The notes: generated by a model from the letters alone, not told the origin. 64,000 nt of DNA from Lactobacillus sp. ESL0246 (GCF_003692965.1 NZ_REHC01000012.1:1-64000); one strand, 5' to 3'; positions 38,229-46,796 are shown, counted from the stretch's first letter. Numbers and translations are program-made.

Positions 38229-38697
38229 TTTCCAGTTTATGCGCCAATTGTTCCACGTACTGGCGATTAATTTTAATTTGCTCATAAGGAACCTCACAAT
38301 CTTTCAAAAGGTCAATTACTAGTGGATTATCATGATAATCAAAGTAGTAATTGACTTTTTTTATACCAGCTTGCATTAACGCTTTGGAGCAATTATAACA
38401 AGGAAAATGCGTTACATAAATTTCTGTATTATCAGTTGAAACACCATTGCGAGCACACTGAATTAGTGAATTCATTTCAGAGTGAATTGTCCGTACGCAG
38501 TGTCCATCAACAAATTGGTGTCCCACGTCATCACAGTGTGCTTCACCTGAAACCGAACCATTATACCCCGTACCAATAATTCGATTAGCTTTAACCAGAA
38601 CACTCCCCACAAGAGCTCTATCACAAGTTGATCGCTGGGCGATCACCAATGCTTGCATCATAAAGTATTGTTTCCAAGGAATTCGTTTACGCATCAT
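38215..38697 (-). CDS. comEB: dCMP deaminase (ComEB-like)
   Basis: Cytidine/deoxycytidylate deaminase-family enzyme of 160 residues that provides dUMP for thymidylate synthesis. Zinc-binding and catalytic motifs are present: HSEMNSLIQCA (His and Glu) and HFPCYNCSKALMQAG (PCxxC). Its start overlaps the trpS end by 11 bases. Confidence 0.93.
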   Translation of the reverse strand: MMRKRIPWKQYFMMQALVIAQRSTCDRALVGSVLVKANRIIGTGYNGSVSGEAHCDDVGHQFVDGHCVRTIHSEMNSLIQCARNGVSTDNTEIYVTHFPCYNCSKALMQAGIKKVNYYFDYHDNPLVIDLLKDCEVPYEQIKINRQYVEQLAHKLENAEN

Positions 38698-39721
38698 TTT
38701 GCCTCTTATTAAAGTAGTTTAATCCAATTGCATCGCGCACTTCAGATAAGGTTTGCTCTGCAACATCATTAGCTTTTTGGGATCCCATTTCAAGCATTTC
38801 ATAAACATCAGATAAATTTTTTTCATATTGAGCACGCCGTTCACGAATTGGAGCCAATTCCCTTTCCATTACCTGATTTAAATAACGTTTAATCTTAACA
38901 TCACCTAAACCGCCCATTTGATATTCTTCCTTTAATTCTGCCACCTTATCTTTATCTGGATCGAAAATATCAAGATAAGTAAAAACAGTATTACCCTCAA
39001 TCTTACCAGGATCTTCCACATGAACATGAGTGGGGTCGGTAAACATTGACATGATTTTCTTTTGAACAGTGGCAGAATCATCTGATAAATAAATTGCATT
39101 ATCCAAAGATTTCGACATTTTGGCATTGCCATCTAGGCCCGGCAGTCTTCCCTGTCCTTTTTTAGGGAAATAACCTTCTGGCTCGACCAAAACATTGCAG
39201 TCATAAACCCGATTAAAAGTCCGTACAATTTCGCGAGTTTGTTCAAGCATCGGCTCCTGATCATCACCCACGGGAATAATAGTCGCCTTAAAAGCAGTAA
39301 TGTCAGCAGCTTGAGATACAGGATAATTCAAAAATCCAACCGGAATAGAATCATTAAAACCTTTCTGCTTAATCTCACTTTTCACAGTTGGATTACGTTC
39401 CAAGCGGCTAACTGTCACTAAGTCCATATAGTAGGCAGTGAGCTCAAATAAAGCAGGAATCTGTGATTGAATAAAAATTGTTGAAATCTCAGGATCAATT
39501 CCAACTGCAAGATAATCAAGCGCAACTTGGATTAAACTATTACGAATTTTTTCAGGATTACGAGCATTATCAGTAAGCGCCTGCGTATCAGCAATCATAA
39601 TATAAGGATGATACTTACCAGAATTTTGCAACTTTACCCGATTTTTCAACGAGCCAATATAGTGACCTACATGTAATTTTCCTGTTGGACGGTCGCCAGT
39701 AAGGATAACTTTCTTTTTCAT
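38687..39721 (-). CDS. trpS: tryptophanyl-tRNA synthetase
   Basis: Class I synthetase, 344 residues. HIGH-like motif TGKLHVGHYIGSL at the start and KMSKS in GLDGNAKMSKSLDNAI. It leads the trpS-comEB-TPM operon. No T-box was seen in the 86 bases upstream. Confidence 0.97.
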   Translation of the reverse strand: MKKKVILTGDRPTGKLHVGHYIGSLKNRVKLQNSGKYHPYIMIADTQALTDNARNPEKIRNSLIQVALDYLAVGIDPEISTIFIQSQIPALFELTAYYMDLVTVSRLERNPTVKSEIKQKGFNDSIPVGFLNYPVSQAADITAFKATIIPVGDDQEPMLEQTREIVRTFNRVYDCNVLVEPEGYFPKKGQGRLPGLDGNAKMSKSLDNAIYLSDDSATVQKKIMSMFTDPTHVHVEDPGKIEGNTVFTYLDIFDPDKDKVAELKEEYQMGGLGDVKIKRYLNQVMERELAPIRERRAQYEKNLSDVYEMLEMGSQKANDVAEQTLSEVRDAIGLNYFNKRQNDA

Positions 39722-39819
39722 TATAATTTGCCTTCTTTAAAAATTAAAATTCTTTTTTAATGAGATAATTATAGTTAATTCTATCAAAAATCAAGTAATG
39801 AATAAACATGGAGGATAAA

Positions 39820-40428
39820 ATGTGTCACCAATTTCAAATACCTACTTTGTCAGAAATTAAAAAATACTTAATTAATGACCTAAAATTACCGTTAGTCGAG
39901 CCAACAACTTCTTTACCTGAAAATATTAATGTTTTCCCTAAAAATCAAGTTCCAGTTTTGCTTTATCAGAATGAACAACTTCTACTTAAATCTAAATCCT
40001 GGGGCTACCCTAGTCCATTTAACCATCAAAAAGTAGTTTTTAATGCTCGTATTGAACATTTTTTTGAAAAAAAGCCATCAATGTGGGATCAATCTTTTGC
40101 TAAGTCGCGCTGTTTAATTATCACTAAGCAATTTTTTGAATCAAGTAGACAAACTTATACTTCCCCAAATGGTCACAGATACCATGAAAACTTCGGGTTC
40201 CTAAACCCTAATGAACCATTAACAATGATAGCGGGTATTTATCAAAATGATCATTTTTCAATGGTTACAACTAAGCCTAATAGTATAATGGCTCCTATTC
40301 ATAACCGCATGCCTCTCATTATTCAGTCTAGCGAATTACGCCAATGGTTATTTCAAAACTTCACTTCACTTGTTGATCGCCATAAAATAGACTTAGTTGT
40401 CAGACAAACACCACATGATATGCGCTAA
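39820..40428 (+). CDS. SRAP-domain protein (HMCES/YedK-like)
   Basis: About 202 residues of the SOS-response-associated peptidase family, which crosslinks to abasic sites in single-stranded DNA through the N-terminal cysteine. The start is chosen at ATGTGT so that Cys2 becomes the first residue after Met removal; GGAGG lies 5 nt upstream. The Asn in FNARIEHF, the Phe/Glu of LIITKQFFESS and the HNRMP motif near residue 165 are the other active-site elements. Not part of an operon; no LexA box was seen nearby. Confidence 0.88.
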   Translation: MCHQFQIPTLSEIKKYLINDLKLPLVEPTTSLPENINVFPKNQVPVLLYQNEQLLLKSKSWGYPSPFNHQKVVFNARIEHFFEKKPSMWDQSFAKSRCLIITKQFFESSRQTYTSPNGHRYHENFGFLNPNEPLTMIAGIYQNDHFSMVTTKPNSIMAPIHNRMPLIIQSSELRQWLFQNFTSLVDRHKIDLVVRQTPHDMR

Positions 40429-40450
40429 TCAACTAATTTTAAAACAAGGC

Positions 40451-40479
40451 TTGGCTTTAATCTAAAAACATGGTAAACT
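40451..40479 (+). promoter_or_regulatory. predicted tRNA-Gly promoter
   Basis: TTGGCT, 17-nt spacer, TAAACT at 40474-40479, placing initiation a few bases before the tRNA. Confidence 0.55.
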
Positions 40480-40490
40480 ATCTCAGTAAT

Positions 40491-40561
40491 GCGGGTATAG
40501 TTTAATGGTAAAATGTTAGCTTCCCAAGCTGAAGATGCGGGTTCGATTCACGCTATCCGCT
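40491..40561 (+). tRNA. tRNA-Gly (anticodon CCC)
   Basis: Full cloverleaf of 71 nt: acceptor GCGGGTA/TATCCGC, anticodon stem TTAGC/GCTGA closing loop TTCCCAA, T arm with GGTTCGATTC. The CCA end is not encoded. Confidence 0.93.
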
Positions 40562-40566
40562 TAATT

Positions 40567-40600
40567 AAAAAGACAACAGTTTAAAAGCTGTTGTCTTTTT
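40567..40600. terminator. bidirectional terminator between tRNA-Gly and the CPBP-like gene
   Basis: 13-bp arms AAAAAGACAACAG/CTGTTGTCTTTTT with T-runs in both directions. Confidence 0.85.
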
Positions 40601-40602
40601 TG

Positions 40603-41265
40603 TTAAGTCATAATAATTAAGATTATCCCATTTAAAATTGCCAAGTAAATCGGCATCCACAAAGTTTGTGTGTGAAGATATGACCAAGCAAAAATCGCAC
40701 CAAAAAGTGCATTAATAAGCAAAAGTAGCGGTGAAGCTTGCCAATTAAGCACACTATATAAAATTCCGGATGTTAGAATTCCTTCAAGGGCTGTCATTAA
40801 TGTATTACGTCGAAAAGTATAATTAAATAAAAAGCCAGTGATTAAAAACTCTTGCAAAATTGGCAAAACAACTCCTAGAGCAACTAACATAAACCAATAA
40901 TTTGATACCGATTCATGCCGTAAATAAATCGTTTGAAAACCGTATAGCCTAAGTCTTGCATATGATTGTAGCCACGAAACAAAGATTCTTAGAGCGGTCA
41001 CAACGATTGTTAAGATAATGGTCAAGCTAAAATTATTAAGCCAGCTTCCCGAAAATTCCCGATCGAAGTACCGCTGTTCACGATTAAATCGATAAGTAAA
41101 AAACAACAAAATCATTAATGATACTAAGCCAAATAAAATCAGATCCCAAAGATGAAGTGGCGAATTCATAGCCACTAGTTTAATAACACCAGCAACCATT
41201 AGGTAGCCAATGATATAAAATATATAGCGAATCAAATTCCCTTCTCTTGAAGCTGGTGTATTCAC
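40603..41265 (-). CDS. CPBP/Abi-family membrane protein with degenerate catalytic motifs
   Basis: A 220-residue protein of about six to seven hydrophobic segments. The C-terminal half aligns with the CPBP (CAAX protease and bacteriocin-processing) fold: LQEFLITGFLFNYTF stands where EExxxR is expected, and SGILYSVLNWQ where a FxxxH motif is expected. The double Glu, the Arg and the His are not all present, so protease activity is doubtful. Family members often give bacteriocin immunity, but no bacteriocin gene is adjacent. Confidence 0.65.
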   Translation of the reverse strand: MNTPASREGNLIRYIFYIIGYLMVAGVIKLVAMNSPLHLWDLILFGLVSLMILLFFTYRFNREQRYFDREFSGSWLNNFSLTIILTIVVTALRIFVSWLQSYARLRLYGFQTIYLRHESVSNYWFMLVALGVVLPILQEFLITGFLFNYTFRRNTLMTALEGILTSGILYSVLNWQASPLLLLINALFGAIFAWSYLHTQTLWMPIYLAILNGIILIIMT

Positions 41266-41351
41266 AAAAATTACTCCTATCTAGTTTTATGCCTTCTAAG
41301 TCCTATATTATAGCAAAAAACACAGAGTTTATGAATTGGCAGTTAGTTTTT

Positions 41352-41708
41352 CTATTCCACTTTAATATTATTAATATCATCTAATTTAACTTGTTGACCG
41401 TCTACAATGATTACTTCTGCATTATAACCTTCAACTACCCCTGTAATATCTGCCGACAATTGATCGTTACTATCAATTATTTTTACTTGAATATGAACTC
41501 GGCGATGATTGCTATACGCTCGCAATAACTGCATACCAATTTCTTCTTGAGTCATTTCTTTTCTCAATGTATACCGTACTTTACGCTTACTCTGATTGCA
41601 CTTTATCGCCTGAATATGATCACTTAAAAAGAAACCTTGCCACTTTTTCATTTTGCGATCATGATAATTGGCAAAAAAATCCAAAACTATTTTGTCAAAA
41701 TCACTCAT
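41352..41708 (-). CDS. YolD-like protein
   Basis: About 118 residues starting at MSDFDKIVLDFF; the ATG overlaps the polymerase stop (ATGAGTGA). The N-terminal KWQGFFLSDHIQAI segment matches the YolD-like family that accompanies UvrX/UmuC-type polymerases in Firmicutes and is thought to be their partner. A small beta-domain follows (VKIIDSNDQLSADITG). Its function is inferred from partnership. Confidence 0.8.
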   Translation of the reverse strand: MSDFDKIVLDFFANYHDRKMKKWQGFFLSDHIQAIKCNQSKRKVRYTLRKEMTQEEIGMQLLRAYSNHRRVHIQVKIIDSNDQLSADITGVVEGYNAEVIIVDGQQVKLDDINNIKVE

Positions 41709-43011
41709 ATAAATCGCCACCATTATGTCCACCAACTAAATTGCTACGCTTAATTGCCGTTGCACCATGTAATAAACTTGAGGCCTTAACTAGACTTGTA
41801 AATCCGTATTTTTGATGAATTGAATCAATAGTTTTATTTATCATACTTTTCTTAATCTGCTGACTTGGCGTCAGTAAGAATGTCATCTGCTCATAATTAG
41901 CTGAGGTTAAATGGCTGCAACTCACGCTTAAAAGCCTGACAGGTTCACCATGCCAATTTTTTCGAAAAAGATTTATCAGTGCACAATTTAAAAACTGATC
42001 ATCGTTAGTTGGAGTTATCTTTTGCTGAACATTAAATCCCTTGCTTTTACCATGATAAGAACGGGAAAAGCCTACATATAAACTTAAACATTTTGCTTGA
42101 AAATTATACGCACGTAATCTCGCTGCCACCTGTTCAACGATTTCACGCAAAACAATTTCTATTTCTCGTTGAATCGTATAATCATAATTTAAAATTTGAG
42201 AATTACCATAACTTGGGGATTCTGGAGGAGACTTTTCACTAATAATACTGCGATCAACACCCCAACTCGTAGCAAACAATTGAGCACCAATTATGCCAAA
42301 TTCATTTGTTAAAATCGTTGGATTAGTATGTGCTAGATCATACATGTTCTTAATCCCCATTCGTTGCAAATGCTGAGCGGTTTTTTTACCAATTCCCCAA
42401 ACATCTTCTAAATTATAAATTTTCCAAATAGTATCAGGAACATCAATATAGTGCCAATAGTCAATCATTGAATATCGGTGTTTAGCTGAAATATCCATAG
42501 CTAATTTAGCCAGTAATGGATTTTCTCCTATACCACAGGTAGTATAAAGACCTAAACTATTCTTAATTTCTACTTGTATTTTTCGCGCTACCAGGTAAGG
42601 ATCATCACCAAATAATTGCCATGACTTGGTCATATCGACCATGCTTTCATCAATTGAATATACATGAATATCTTCGTCGGCCGCATATTTCCGAAAAATA
42701 TCTAGTATCTGCATGCTACGTTTAATATAAAGATTCATGTGTGGTTCAACCAATATTAAATCGGGAGCCACTTTTTTTGAAGGAAGGTCACGTACTCGCA
42801 TAACATTCGTCAATCCATATTTTTTCTTAGCTAAGGGAGAAGCCGCCATAATCAGTCCTGAGCCATAGTTAAGATTGGGACGATGTGATACAACCGCTAA
42901 TACTGCTCGCATTGGATTTAATCCTAATGCAAGTGCTTCGCAACTTGCGAAAAATGATTTATTATCAATCATAAAAATCACGTGGTGTGGTTCATAACGA
43001 TAATCATACAT
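41701..43011 (-). CDS. Y-family DNA polymerase (UvrX/UmuC-like)
   Basis: Translesion polymerase of about 436 residues. The catalytic residues are seen in IFMIDNKSFFASCEAL (first Asp) and VYSIDESMVDMT (SIDE motif); a helix-hairpin-helix segment DVWGIGKKTAQHLQRMGI and a little-finger domain follow. The start is the Met in MYDYRYEPHH, with AAAGGAG 8 nt upstream; the longer frame to 43083 crosses its own promoter. Two LexA-type boxes at the promoter indicate SOS induction. Coupled to the YolD-like gene downstream. Confidence 0.93.
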   Translation of the reverse strand: MYDYRYEPHHVIFMIDNKSFFASCEALALGLNPMRAVLAVVSHRPNLNYGSGLIMAASPLAKKKYGLTNVMRVRDLPSKKVAPDLILVEPHMNLYIKRSMQILDIFRKYAADEDIHVYSIDESMVDMTKSWQLFGDDPYLVARKIQVEIKNSLGLYTTCGIGENPLLAKLAMDISAKHRYSMIDYWHYIDVPDTIWKIYNLEDVWGIGKKTAQHLQRMGIKNMYDLAHTNPTILTNEFGIIGAQLFATSWGVDRSIISEKSPPESPSYGNSQILNYDYTIQREIEIVLREIVEQVAARLRAYNFQAKCLSLYVGFSRSYHGKSKGFNVQQKITPTNDDQFLNCALINLFRKNWHGEPVRLLSVSCSHLTSANYEQMTFLLTPSQQIKKSMINKTIDSIHQKYGFTSLVKASSLLHGATAIKRSNLVGGHNGGDLYE

Positions 43012-43029
43012 TGATTCTGCTCCTTTTTG

Positions 43030-43043
43030 CGAACGTAAGTTTG
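43030..43043 (-). promoter_or_regulatory. LexA (SOS) box, downstream
   Basis: On the minus strand CAAACTTACGTTCG, one mismatch to the CGAAC-N4-GTTCG consensus. Lies between the -10 and the polymerase ribosome site. Confidence 0.8.
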
Positions 43044-43054
43044 CTTTTGAATCA

Positions 43055-43083
43055 ATTATACAAACGTAAGTTCGATTAAGCAA
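43055..43083 (-). promoter_or_regulatory. Y-polymerase promoter with overlapping LexA box (43061-43074)
   Basis: -35 TTGCTT (43083-43078), 17-nt spacer, -10 TATAAT (43060-43055). The box CGAACTTACGTTTG (43074-43061) fills the spacer. With the second box 17 bases downstream, LexA would cover both sides of the -10. Confidence 0.8.
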
Positions 43084-43091
43084 GAAAAAAT

Positions 43092-43550
43092 TTAATCAAT
43101 TTTAGTAATGATTACTTGATATTCACCATCTGGGGCAGCTACTCTTACCTTAGTTTGAACCCCTTTTTTCATAATTGCCTGACCTAAGGGAGAATTATAA
43201 GCTAGTTTGCCTTTTTCAATATCTGCTTGCATGCGACCAACAATTTGATACTCTTCTGTTTCACCGTCATCAAATTTTAAAAGAACTGTTTTACCCAAAT
43301 CAACCTTGCCGTCATCTTTTTTTTCAACAACTTCCGCATACTTGAGTTGTTTATCAAGGTAACGTAATCTGCCTTGTAAATGTCCAAGTTCACGCTTGGC
43401 TTCTGTATACTCAGTGTTTTCTGATAAATCGCCAAGCGATCGCGCTTCTTGCAAAATTTTAATCCGTCGTGGTCGTTCTTTCTTTAACCGGTTGATTTCA
43501 GCTTCAATTTGATGATATCCTTCAGGCGTCATTTTTTGATAATAAACCAA
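43092..43550 (-). CDS. greA: transcription elongation factor GreA
   Basis: Restores backtracked RNA polymerase by stimulating transcript cleavage. The 152 residues show the N-terminal coiled coil (MTPEGYHQIEAEINRLKKERPRR, LGDLSENTEYTEAK) with the acidic tip, and a C-terminal FKBP-like domain ending SPLGQAIMKKGVQTKVRV. Start at TTG with GGAGAGGGA upstream. Its stop is 8 bases before the polymerase promoter. Confidence 0.95.
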   Translation of the reverse strand: MVYYQKMTPEGYHQIEAEINRLKKERPRRIKILQEARSLGDLSENTEYTEAKRELGHLQGRLRYLDKQLKYAEVVEKKDDGKVDLGKTVLLKFDDGETEEYQIVGRMQADIEKGKLAYNSPLGQAIMKKGVQTKVRVAAPDGEYQVIITKID

Positions 43551-43600
43551 AATATTCCCTCTCCGCTTTTGGAAAAACTCAGTCCAATTAGCTTTTTAAA

Positions 43601-43627
43601 TTAGCACTCGTGAATTAAGAGTGCTAA
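43601..43627. promoter_or_regulatory. CIRCE operator (HrcA binding site)
   Basis: TTAGCACTC-N9-GAGTGCTAA, a perfect CIRCE element. It lies upstream of hsp20 and of a TATAAT at 43655-43660, and 51 bases upstream of greA on the opposite strand. HrcA should repress hsp20 and lose binding on heat stress; an effect on greA is possible. Confidence 0.95.
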
Positions 43628-43728
43628 ATATTTCCATTTTATCAAACTGCATACTATAATAATCATTGTAAGGAAGAAAAGAAAGTACTTCTTACAGTTT
43701 AAACTAATTTTGAAAGGAAGTTTTTACT

Positions 43729-44154
43729 ATGGCAAACGAAATGATGAATCGGCACAATGATTTATTCGATGCAATGAACGATTGGTTTGATCTTCCAAGA
43801 AAATTTTTTGATGGTAGCGAAGTGGCAAAGTTAATGCAATCAGACGTGGTTGAAAATAACCATGACTATGTAATTAAAATTGACATGCCAGGAATGAATA
43901 AAAATGATATTAATCTAAATTACTCTAATGGTGTTTTAAGCGTATCGGGAACAAGAAAGTCATTCAATGACTCAACTGATAAAAACGGTAGCATCATCCA
44001 CCGCGAGAGAAGTGAGGGGCACATTTCACGTAGTTTCAGATTGCCAAACGTAGTTGCAAATGAGATTCATGCAAAGTATGATAATGGTGTATTGACTATT
44101 ACCTTACCTAAGCAAAGCGCCGACAAGAGTGATAATTCAATTCAAATTGATTAA
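43729..44154 (+). CDS. small heat-shock protein Hsp20
   Basis: A 141-residue alpha-crystallin-type chaperone that holds unfolding proteins. The alpha-crystallin domain spans about residues 40-130 (YVIKIDMPGMNKNDINLNYSNGVLSVSG) with the conserved ISRSFRLPNVVANEIHAKYDNGVLTITLPK; the IxI-type C-terminal tail is IQID. An AAAGGAAG precedes the ATG. The 5' leader carries a GTAAGGAAG/CTTCTTAC hairpin around 43668-43697. CIRCE upstream implies HrcA control. Confidence 0.95.
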   Translation: MANEMMNRHNDLFDAMNDWFDLPRKFFDGSEVAKLMQSDVVENNHDYVIKIDMPGMNKNDINLNYSNGVLSVSGTRKSFNDSTDKNGSIIHRERSEGHISRSFRLPNVVANEIHAKYDNGVLTITLPKQSADKSDNSIQID

Positions 44155-44210
44155 CTTATGAATTAATGCAAGAAGTTCTAGCTAAGTTGTCAATACAAAT
44201 AATTCTCTGA

Positions 44211-44236
44211 AGTGAGTTCAAGTGTTGAACTCACTT
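44211..44236 (+). terminator. hsp20 terminator
   Basis: AGTGAGTTCAA/TTGAACTCACT arms with a 3-nt loop followed by TTTTATTTT. Confidence 0.85.
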
Positions 44237-44292
44237 TTATTTTAGATTAAAATATTAATTAATTTAAAAATTAATTAAAAGGAGTTTTATTT

Positions 44293-45609
44293 ATGCGACA
44301 TCAAGTTACAATGCAAGAATTAGAACAATTTACACACAATTTTAATACCGACAAACATAATCAAGTTATTACTCGCGCTGTTCAAAAAAGTGGTGTTTTG
44401 GCAGCAGCATATAACAATCAAGTATCAAGGAATTTGACTCGGGTCTTTTCCACCGAGCTAGATACCGACAATGTAACTAACCAGCGTCAATCAGGACGTT
44501 GCTGGGAGTTTGCCACATTAAACATTTTACGGCACGCGTTTGGTAAAAAGTATCATTGTAAAAATTTTACTTTTTCACAAAGTTATAATTTTTTCTGGGA
44601 TAAAATCGAACGAGCTAATATTTTTTATAATAATATCCTCGCTACTGCTGATCAGCCACTCGATTCACGTATTGTTAGAGCATATCTAGATAGTGCCGGT
44701 CAGGATGGCGGACACTTTCACATGGCAACTGCACTAATAGAAAAATATGGCATTGTGCCTTCTTATACTATGCCAGAAAGTTTTAATGCCAATAATACTG
44801 CTGGTTTAGGAAAAGCATTGGGTGATAAACTAAAAAAGGATGCTCTTGTCTTACGTAAATTAAAACAAACCGATACGGTTGAGAAAATTAATCAAGTCCG
44901 TGAACAATTTTTGAACGAAGTCTATCATATGACTACAGTTGCAATTGGTGAACCACCAAAGAAATTTGATTTAGAATACCGTGATGATGACCAAAATTAT
45001 CATTTAGATAAGGACCTAACTCCATTAGAATTTTTACATAAATATTTAGCAGAAGTTAACTTCGATGATTATGTCGTATTAACTAATGCTCCCAACCATG
45101 AGTACAATAAACTTTATAGTATACCTGATGAACGCAATATTGAGGAAACATGTCAAATTCGTTTATTGAATGTACCCATTGAATACCTTGAAACAGCCAC
45201 AGTCAAACAATTAAAAGATGGCGAAGCAGTCTGGTTTGGCAATGACGTTGGTGAACAAAGCGACCGTAAACAAGGAATTTTAGATAGCGAATTATATCAA
45301 CTGAGCGATTTATTTGGAGTTAACCTTAAAATGTCAAAAGCAGATCGGCTACGTACCGGTGCTGGTGCATTTACTCATGCAATGGCTTTTGTAGGTGTAG
45401 ATGAAGAACAAGGACAGATTCGTCAATGGAAAGTTGAAAATTCATGGGGTGAAAAAAATGGTGATAACGGGTTTTTTGTCATGAATAATGAATGGTTTAA
45501 AGAATATGTTTATGAGGTAGCTGTTCATAAAAAATATTTAACTCCTGAGCAATTAGCTTTGACAGAAGGTCCTGCAACCGATCTCCCCGTTTGGGATGCA
45601 CTCGCCTAA
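44293..45609 (+). CDS. pepE: C1B-family cysteine peptidase (PepE/PepG type)
   Basis: Cytoplasmic bleomycin-hydrolase-like peptidase of 438 residues. The catalytic triad is visible: Cys in NQRQSGRCWEF near residue 70, His in FTHAMAFVGV near residue 362, Asn in KVENSWGEKNGD. The 438-residue length and QSGRCWEFATLN (rather than the QSGRCWLFSTLN of PepC) favour the endopeptidase branch PepE/PepG over aminopeptidase PepC; the symbol is a best guess. GGAGT precedes the ATG. A terminator follows at 45641-45679. Confidence 0.9.
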   Translation: MRHQVTMQELEQFTHNFNTDKHNQVITRAVQKSGVLAAAYNNQVSRNLTRVFSTELDTDNVTNQRQSGRCWEFATLNILRHAFGKKYHCKNFTFSQSYNFFWDKIERANIFYNNILATADQPLDSRIVRAYLDSAGQDGGHFHMATALIEKYGIVPSYTMPESFNANNTAGLGKALGDKLKKDALVLRKLKQTDTVEKINQVREQFLNEVYHMTTVAIGEPPKKFDLEYRDDDQNYHLDKDLTPLEFLHKYLAEVNFDDYVVLTNAPNHEYNKLYSIPDERNIEETCQIRLLNVPIEYLETATVKQLKDGEAVWFGNDVGEQSDRKQGILDSELYQLSDLFGVNLKMSKADRLRTGAGAFTHAMAFVGVDEEQGQIRQWKVENSWGEKNGDNGFFVMNNEWFKEYVYEVAVHKKYLTPEQLALTEGPATDLPVWDALA

Positions 45610-45640
45610 TTTTCTACAGACACCAGATAAGATTTAAATT

Positions 45641-45679
45641 AAATACTCCATAATTAGATTATCTAGTTATGGAGTATTT
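45641..45679 (+). terminator. pepE terminator
   Basis: AAATACTCCATAA/TTATGGAGTATTT arms, 13-nt loop. Confidence 0.75.
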
Positions 45680-45780
45680 GTATGATTAAATTATAGATAG
45701 TCATTTAATTAAAAAAATTTTAAAGTTTTCTAGATACTTAAAGATATATTCCCATTTTTTATTTAAGTATGCCAATTAAA

Positions 45781-45804
45781 AAGATCTAGTTAAAACTAGA
45801 TCTT
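45781..45804 (-). terminator. terminator below the 98-aa hypothetical
   Basis: Near-perfect palindrome AAGATCTAGTT/AACTAGATCTT, followed on the minus strand by TTTTTAATT. Confidence 0.6.
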
Positions 45805-45834
45805 GCTGAAATTGGAAAGATATCAAACTTTTAG

Positions 45835-46131
45835 TTATTTAAAATAAAAAGATGCTAAACTAAGTTTTCCGTGATCGTTTTTCGAGCAGTTTTGCAAGGT
45901 TATCTTAATGATATGGGTTGAATTTTTCCGATAAGCTAAATCAAAGTAGTTTAGTATGGTATTACCTTGCTCTTCAGGAATAACTTTCAAAGTCTTTACT
46001 CTCGACTTAACAATGTTACAATGGCTTATGGCGTTCAACTCAAGAGCAACAATACCATGACACCACCCTCCACCAGCACTTCTTATCTTACAAAAGTTAT
46101 TCTTCTTATCCAACATTTCAAATATTGGCAA
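45835..46131 (-). CDS. hypothetical protein or relic (98 aa)
   Basis: Unrecognised. The frame starts TTG or at the ATG five codons later, with only a G-run as possible ribosome site. It encodes GGGWCHGIVALELNAISH near residue 20 and a strand-like tail (THIIKITLQNCSKNDHG) and has a terminator 30 bases after the stop. A Trp-Cys-His-Gly also occurs in LanC/LanM cyclases, but the rest does not fit convincingly. It may be the surviving C-terminal part of a larger lost gene. Confidence 0.35.
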   Translation of the reverse strand: MPIFEMLDKKNNFCKIRSAGGGWCHGIVALELNAISHCNIVKSRVKTLKVIPEEQGNTILNYFDLAYRKNSTHIIKITLQNCSKNDHGKLSLASFYFK

Positions 46132-46720
46132 TTAAACCCCCAAAATTAACTTTAATTCTGAGGGAAAACTTCAAAAGCCATGCTTTGTTTTTACCAAATT
46201 AATCGCTAAATTCGCAGTAGTAAAATGAACAAGCAAAAAGTATCACTGCTGTAAAAGTTAACAAACCATTTATCTATATTAAAAAAGTGGTATCAACATT
46301 GCACTGGCATTTTGAATGACGCAGTTAGTAGAATGCCTATAAGTACTTGTTTATGATAGAAAATTTTGATTATAAAAATACGAAACAAAAAATATATAAT
46401 TCAAAAATAGTCATAAACAGCTATTAAAAGCTATTACTAAATGCGCTTAAGTTTATAATATACCTACCAGCGAAAACGTAAAGATTATATAAAAAAAAAA
46501 AAAAAAAGGAATATATAATTACCGGAATAATATTTTATTGAAAAATTAAAAAGGTCAATATATCTCAAGTCTATATTCCAGTATTATTAAGGCATATCAA
46601 ATATTTAATTAACGTATTTAAGTTACTAAATAAATAGATATAAATTGGATAATATACGTATTTATTATTTGATAACGCATATTATTAATAATCAACTAGT
46701 AATTGATTATGATTAAAAGC
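46132..46720. other. gene-free AT-rich region with a 17-A homopolymer
   Basis: About 590 bases with no convincing frame in either direction. Hydrophobic but stop-interrupted stretches on the minus strand at 46140-46330 hint at an eroded membrane-protein gene. A run of 17 A occurs at 46491-46507. Confidence 0.45.
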
Positions 46721-46724
46721 AAAC

Positions 46725-46751
46725 AAAAAAGGCAGTTATCCTGCCTTTTTT
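46725..46751 (-). terminator. terminator of the nucleoside importer operon
   Basis: AAAAAAGGCAG/CTGCCTTTTTT arms, 5-nt loop, with T-runs on both strands. It follows the nucleoside hydrolase relic, marking the original end of the operon. Confidence 0.85.
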
Positions 46752-46796
46752 GATATTAATTCTATCTAAAACATTTAAAAACAAAGAGAAATCATT

